Source: JAZRWQ01 sp045599805 (GTDB lineage Bacteria > Bacillota > Clostridia > Oscillospirales > UMGS1783). Taken from it: DNA of 9,325 bases. Below, piece after piece: positions 5,852 through 9,325 of the stretch. The stretch spans positions 1-9,325 of the forward strand of contig JAZRWQ010000092.1 of assembly GCA_045599805.1 (NCBI GenBank), in the 5' to 3' direction. The notes below the pieces were generated by a model. The model was not told the origin of the DNA and did not search any database. It saw only the letters and a program-made list of their open reading frames with translations. Position 1 is the first letter of the stretch. Every line of letters begins with the position of its first letter. The translations under genes and the position numbers were made by a program.

Positions 5852-6456
5852 AGGCAAGAGTTGCCGTACTTGTTTCGGGCGGCGGCACCAATCTTCAGGC
5901 ACTAATTGACGCACAGGAAAGCGCTGTCATCAAAAACGGCGAAATAACCCTCGTTATATCCAATAAAGCCGATGCTTACGCTCTTACAAGGGCAGAGAAT
6001 GCCTCCATTCCTCACGCAACCGTGCTGAAAAAGGAATGCGGCGGACAGGAAGGCTTTGAAAAAAAGCTTATTGAGCTGCTTGACGAAAATCAAATCGACC
6101 TTATCGTTCTTGCCGGTTTCTTAAGCATCTTAAGCGCCGATTTTACACGCCGTTACGAAAACAGAATAATAAACGTTCATCCATCTCTGATCCCGTCTTT
6201 CTGCGGCAAGGGCTTCTACGGGCTTACCGTGCATGAAATAGCGCTGGAGTATGGCGTTAAGGTTACTGGTGCAACGGTGCATTTTGTAAACGAAATACCC
6301 GATGGAGGCAAAATTATCCTTCAAAAGGCGGTTAACGTCGAAGATGGCGATACCCCCGAAATACTGCAGAAGAGGGTAATGACTCAGGCCGAATGGCAGA
6401 TACTGCCAAGGGCAGTTGAAATGGTATGCGAAAGCATAGTAAAGAAAGGTGAGTAA
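5845..6456 (+). CDS. purN: Glycinamide ribonucleotide (GAR) formyltransferase
   Basis: PurN transfers a formyl group from 10-formyl-tetrahydrofolate to GAR. The protein has 203 residues, close to the E. coli length of about 212. Seen: N-terminal VLVSGGGTNLQALID (8-22) for nucleotide binding; INVHPSLIPSF (109-119) with Asn110 and His112 of the catalytic triad; GATVHFVNEIPDGG (142-155) with Asp153, the third triad residue; and the C-terminal VMTQAEWQILPRAV (178-191). The folate-side loop differs from textbook PurN: FCGKGFYGL (119-127) replaces the usual FPGLHGIHA-like segment, and DGGK (153-156) replaces DTGP. The catalytic residues are intact, so I expect it to be active. The ATG at 5845 lies inside the end of purM (7-bp overlap) with GAGGG (5831-5835) 9 nt upstream. 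Together with AICAR transformylase it ties the operon to folate status. Confidence 0.96.
   Translation: MLKARVAVLVSGGGTNLQALIDAQESAVIKNGEITLVISNKADAYALTRAENASIPHATVLKKECGGQEGFEKKLIELLDENQIDLIVLAGFLSILSADFTRRYENRIINVHPSLIPSFCGKGFYGLTVHEIALEYGVKVTGATVHFVNEIPDGGKIILQKAVNVEDGDTPEILQKRVMTQAEWQILPRAVEMVCESIVKKGE
6445..6453 (+). promoter_or_regulatory. Ribosome binding site overlapping the purN end, sets a GTG start
   Basis: AAAGGTGAG straddles the last codons of purN. Counting from GGTGA (6448-6452), the GTG at 6458 is 5 nt downstream and is the favoured start. The alternative in-frame GTG at 6449 lies within this motif and would lack its own binding site. Confidence 0.7.
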
Positions 6457-6457
6457 A

Positions 6458-7177
6458 GTGAATATATATGCTGTAAGCAAAATGGCTGATTTGCTCAAAA
6501 ACAATACATATCCCGGCAGAGGCATTGTTATTGGCAAGTCCAAGGACGGCAAAAAAGCTGCCTTTGCCTATTTTATCATGGGCAGAAGTGAAAACAGCCG
6601 CAACAGAATCTTCGTGGAAGACGGGGAAGACCTTAAAACCAAGGCATTCGATGAATCCAAGGTAAAGGATCCCTCTCTTATCATCTATTCTCCCGTAAGG
6701 CATCTTGATAACAAAATCATCGTTACCAACGGTGACCAGACCGATACCATATACGACGGTCTTAAGGCAGGCAAGGGCTTCTGCAAGAGCCTGCATTCAA
6801 GAGAGTTTGAGCCTGACGCACCCAACTTTACTCCGCGTATCAGCGGTTTGCTCGAATTCAGTAACGGCGAATTTTCGTATAAAATGAACATACTTAAGAG
6901 TATAGATGAAAAGGGCTCCGACTGCGCAAGATTTACATATGACTATCCTTCCGTATCGGGACTCGGCCATTTCATCCATACTTATGTATGCGACGGCAAT
7001 CCCATCCCCACCTTCCAGGGGGAGCCGGAAAGAGTGGAGATACCCGATTCCATTGATGAATTCACCGATGAATTATGGAATAACTTAAATGAAAACAATA
7101 AAATATCCCTTTATGTAAAATATGTGGATATTGCATCCGGCGCTTATGAAAAACGCCTTATCAATAAGAATAAATAA
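6458..7177 (+). CDS. purO: Stand-alone IMP cyclohydrolase, archaeal PurO type
   Basis: The predicted role is the last purine step, closing FAICAR to IMP. The protein (239 residues from the GTG at 6458) matches the PurO/IMP cyclohydrolase family first known from methanogens and also found in Clostridia, which is unrelated to the cyclohydrolase domain of bacterial PurH. Recognised blocks: YPGRGIVIG at 18-26, AYFIMGRSENSRNR at 37-50, TNGDQTDTIY at 90-99, FEPDAPNFTPRISG at 117-130, and HFIHTY..DGNPIPTF at 171-186. It has no signal peptide or membrane segment. It starts 2 nt after the purN stop codon and ends 11 bp before purB. A nearby separate AICAR transformylase lacking the PurH cyclohydrolase domain supports this assignment, as together they do the work of PurH. 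Family recognition is from memory of conserved motifs. Confidence 0.9.
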   Translation: MNIYAVSKMADLLKNNTYPGRGIVIGKSKDGKKAAFAYFIMGRSENSRNRIFVEDGEDLKTKAFDESKVKDPSLIIYSPVRHLDNKIIVTNGDQTDTIYDGLKAGKGFCKSLHSREFEPDAPNFTPRISGLLEFSNGEFSYKMNILKSIDEKGSDCARFTYDYPSVSGLGHFIHTYVCDGNPIPTFQGEPERVEIPDSIDEFTDELWNNLNENNKISLYVKYVDIASGAYEKRLINKNK

Positions 7178-7188
7178 GGGGAAAAGAT

Positions 7189-8622
7189 ATGGCAGACAGA
7201 GAAAAGTATATTTCGCCCTTCTCCACAAGATATTCAAGCGATGAAATGCAGTTCGTTTTCTCCGAACAGCATAAGTTTCAGACATGGAGACGTGTTTGGA
7301 TTGCGCTTGCTAAAGCTGAAAAAGAGCAGGGACTTGAAATAACCGACGAGCAGATAGCAGAGCTTGAAAAATTCAAGGAAGACATTAACTTCGAGGTTGC
7401 ACTTGAACGTGAAAGGGAAGTGCGCCACGATGTAATGAGCCATGTTTACGCCTACGGCAAGCAGTGCCCCAAGGCAGAGCCGATAATTCATCTCGGCGCA
7501 ACATCCTGCTATGTCGGCGATAATACCGATGTTATTGTTCTGAAAGAAGCATCCGAAATAATCTTAAAGAAAGCAGCGCAGGTCGTTAAAAACCTTACCG
7601 ATTTTGCTTCTCAGTATAAGGCGCTGCCCTGCCTTGCATATACCCATTTGCAGCCGGCACAGCTTACTACCGTCGGCAAGCGCGCCACTCTTTGGATTTA
7701 TGAGCTTATTTCCGATATTGAAAATCTCGAATATCAGCTTTCCAAATTAAAGCTTCTCGGCTCAAAGGGTACTACCGGTACGCAGGCAAGCTTTATGGAG
7801 CTTTTCGAAGGCGATGAACAAAAAGTAAAATCAGTAGAAGACAGTATTGCAAAGCAGATGGGCTTTACAGAGTGTGTTGCCGTTTCCGGTCAGACATATT
7901 CCCGTAAAGTGGATTCTTATTTCCTAAGCGTTCTTTCCGGCTTTGCACAGAGCGCGTATAAATTTGCGAATGACATGCGAATTTTACAGTCTTTTGAGGA
8001 AATGGAAGAGCCATTTGAAAAGAATCAGATAGGCTCCTCTGCCATGCCGTATAAGCGCAATCCGATGAGAAGTGAGCGTATCTGCGCTTTGGCAAGATAC
8101 GTTATAACCGACTCATTGAATCCCGCATTCACAGCATCTACCCAGTGGTTTGAAAGAACGCTCGACGACAGCGCAAATAAGCGCATCTCCGTTGCCGAAG
8201 CCTTCCTTGCCGTTGACGCTATCTTCAATATATACATAAACGTAACGGCAGGTCTTGTCGTATACGATAAGGTGGTAACAAGACGCGTCATGGAAAAGCT
8301 TCCTTTCATGGCTACCGAAAACATCATGATGGAATCGGTAAAGAGGGGCGGAAACAGACAACAGCTGCACGAAAAACTGCGTGTTCATTCCCATGCTGCC
8401 GCAAAGAAGGTTAAGCTTGAGGGCGGTCAGAACGACCTTATTCAGCGCATAGCCGAGGACAGCGCATTCCCGCTTACCGAAGATGAGATAGTTTCTCAGC
8501 TCGATCCGTCGCTGTATATCGGCAGAAGCGTTTCCCAGGTAGAGGAATTTATTGAAAACATCGCCAATCCCGTAATAGAAAGACTGCACGGCGGCGAAAT
8601 AAAATCCGATTTGAAGGTGTAA
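7189..8622 (+). CDS. purB: Adenylosuccinate lyase, long (eukaryote-like) form
   Basis: PurB acts twice in purine synthesis: it splits SAICAR to AICAR plus fumarate, and adenylosuccinate to AMP plus fumarate. The protein has 477 residues, longer than the B. subtilis form (about 430) and close to human ADSL (484). Seen: the fumarase/aspartase superfamily blocks RHDVMSHV at 79-86, HLGATSCYVGDNTD at 101-114, THLQPAQLTTVGKR at 152-165 with catalytic His153, KGTTGTQASF at 193-202, and the flexible signature loop GSSAMPYKRNPMRSE at 282-296 with the catalytic serine. WFERTLDDSANKR (320-332) and LPFMATENIMM (371-381) also closely match human ADSL as I recall it. The start is set by AAGGGGA (7176-7182), with the G run 7 nt before the ATG. 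It sits between the two genes that replace purH; its product AICAR is the substrate of the next gene. Confidence 0.97.
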   Translation: MADREKYISPFSTRYSSDEMQFVFSEQHKFQTWRRVWIALAKAEKEQGLEITDEQIAELEKFKEDINFEVALEREREVRHDVMSHVYAYGKQCPKAEPIIHLGATSCYVGDNTDVIVLKEASEIILKKAAQVVKNLTDFASQYKALPCLAYTHLQPAQLTTVGKRATLWIYELISDIENLEYQLSKLKLLGSKGTTGTQASFMELFEGDEQKVKSVEDSIAKQMGFTECVAVSGQTYSRKVDSYFLSVLSGFAQSAYKFANDMRILQSFEEMEEPFEKNQIGSSAMPYKRNPMRSERICALARYVITDSLNPAFTASTQWFERTLDDSANKRISVAEAFLAVDAIFNIYINVTAGLVVYDKVVTRRVMEKLPFMATENIMMESVKRGGNRQQLHEKLRVHSHAAAKKVKLEGGQNDLIQRIAEDSAFPLTEDEIVSQLDPSLYIGRSVSQVEEFIENIANPVIERLHGGEIKSDLKV

Positions 8623-8624
8623 TT

Positions 8625-9325
8625 ATGAAAGAATTTGAACTCAAATACGGCTGCAATCCCAATCAGAAGCCCGCAAAAATATATATGAAAAACGGGGAAG
8701 ACCTTCCCATTGAAATACTTAACGGCCGTCCCGGTTATATCAATTTCCTTGATGCGTTCAATTCCTGGCAGCTTGTAAAGGAGCTTAAGGAAGCGCTCGG
8801 TATGCCCTGTGCGGCCTCCTTCAAGCACGTCAGCCCCACGTCGGCCGCAGTAGGCAACAAGCTTTCTCCGGCTCTTAAAAAGGCTTGCTTTGTAGACGAT
8901 ATCGAAGGGCTTGACGATTCTCCTTTAGCCTGCGCATACGCACGCGCAAGAGGCACCGACAGAATGTCCTCCTTCGGCGACTGGGTGGCTTTGAGCGAGG
9001 TTTGCGATGCAACCACTGCAAAGCTTATCAAGCGAGAGGTGTCCGACGGCGTTATCGCCCCCGGCTATACCGAAGAAGCACTCGAACTCTTAAAGCAGAA
9101 GAAAAAGGGCAACTACAACATCGTAAGGATAGATGAAAATTACAAGCCCGAAATGCAGGAAACCAAGCAGGTATTCGGCATCACCTTCGAGCAGGGCAGA
9201 AACGAATTCAAGATAAACCGCGAGCTTATCTCCAATATGGTGACCGAAAATAAGGAGCTTCCCGAAGAAGCCGTAAGAGATCTTATCATCTCCCTTATCA
9301 CCCTTAAATATACCCAGTCCAACTC
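8625..9325 (+). CDS. AICAR transformylase, stand-alone (5' part, cut by window end)
   Basis: Phosphoribosylaminoimidazolecarboxamide formyltransferase, which converts AICAR (ZMP) to FAICAR with 10-formyl-tetrahydrofolate. The window holds 233 codons; a stand-alone enzyme of this type should be near 390 residues, so roughly 160 are missing. It starts directly at the transformylase domain (LKYGCNPNQKPA, 6-17) and lacks the N-terminal methylglyoxal-synthase-like cyclohydrolase domain of bifunctional PurH. The catalytic Lys67-His68 lie in SFKHVSPTSAAVG (65-77). AYARARGTDRMSSFGDW (104-120), REVSDGVIAPGY (137-148) and LKYTQSN (227-233) read much like the C-terminal half of human ATIC. AAGGTG (8614-8619) lies 5 nt before the ATG, and only 2 bp separate it from the purB stop. 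As the enzyme that consumes ZMP, it is the natural target of the ZTP riboswitch. Confidence 0.93.
   Translation, partial: MKEFELKYGCNPNQKPAKIYMKNGEDLPIEILNGRPGYINFLDAFNSWQLVKELKEALGMPCAASFKHVSPTSAAVGNKLSPALKKACFVDDIEGLDDSPLACAYARARGTDRMSSFGDWVALSEVCDATTAKLIKREVSDGVIAPGYTEEALELLKQKKKGNYNIVRIDENYKPEMQETKQVFGITFEQGRNEFKINRELISNMVTENKELPEEAVRDLIISLITLKYTQSN

Noticed and set aside
6449..6457. Upstream GTG start for the cyclohydrolase at 6449
   Set aside because: The codon sits within the likely ribosome binding site AAAGGTGAG, leaving nothing suitable upstream; the GTG at 6458 fits better, though it cannot be fully excluded.
8625..9325. Possible broken or truncated purH pseudogene lacking its N-terminal domain
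   Set aside because: It has its own ribosome binding site and start codon placed 2 bp after purB, an intact frame to the window end, and a separate cyclohydrolase gene nearby; it is a genuine stand-alone enzyme cut by the window edge.
1..9325. CRISPR arrays, tRNA/rRNA genes, insertion sequences, phage genes or a new defence system
   Set aside because: No direct-repeat arrays, cloverleaf-like segments, transposase motifs or terminal repeats were seen; nearly every base belongs to metabolic genes or their control signals.

Overview
This window looks like chromosomal DNA of a low-to-mid GC Firmicute, most likely an anaerobic gut or rumen member of the Clostridia (Ruminococcaceae/Oscillospiraceae or Lachnospiraceae-like). 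The signs are strong AGGAGG-type ribosome binding sites, near-consensus sigma-A promoters, a ZTP riboswitch ahead of a purine operon, and clostridial-type variants of PurF, PurO and AICAR transformylase. The taxon is inferred from gene style only.

Layout. Positions 1-672 hold the 3' end of a FlaA1/CapD-like NDP-sugar dehydratase/epimerase gene (+). It converges on an M20D amidohydrolase gene (713-1888, -). One symmetric hairpin (676-706) sits between the two stop codons and can terminate both transcripts. Positions 1889-2129 form a compact divergent control region: back-to-back promoters whose -35 boxes are 2 bp apart, then (+ strand) a complete ZTP (pfl) riboswitch with a terminator hairpin. 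Positions 2130 to the end are one tightly packed purine operon: purE, purC, purF, purM, purN, a stand-alone PurO-type IMP cyclohydrolase, purB, and a stand-alone AICAR transformylase cut by the window end. Gaps are at most 21 bp, and purM/purN overlap by 7 bp.

How the genes work together. PurF makes phosphoribosylamine. PurN, PurM, PurE, PurC and PurB carry the intermediates to AICAR (ZMP). The formyltransferase and the cyclohydrolase then finish IMP. Two steps (PurN and AICAR transformylase) use 10-formyl-tetrahydrofolate. When that folate runs short, ZMP/ZTP builds up, binds the leader RNA and should block the terminator, raising expression of the operon. The purD, purL/Q/S and purK genes are not in the window. 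They may lie downstream or elsewhere.

Most notable points: (1) PurF lacks the N-terminal catalytic cysteine and other glutaminase residues, yet keeps its phosphoribosyltransferase site and the four cysteines expected to bind a 4Fe-4S cluster, so it probably uses free ammonia or a partner; (2) the usual bifunctional PurH is replaced by two separate genes flanking purB; (3) PurB and the AICAR transformylase look more like their animal homologues than like textbook bacterial ones; (4) the riboswitch P3 stem and the terminator share the same four bases, giving a clear switching mechanism. I see no evidence of a wholly new system. The window is a well-formed but non-textbook purine locus.
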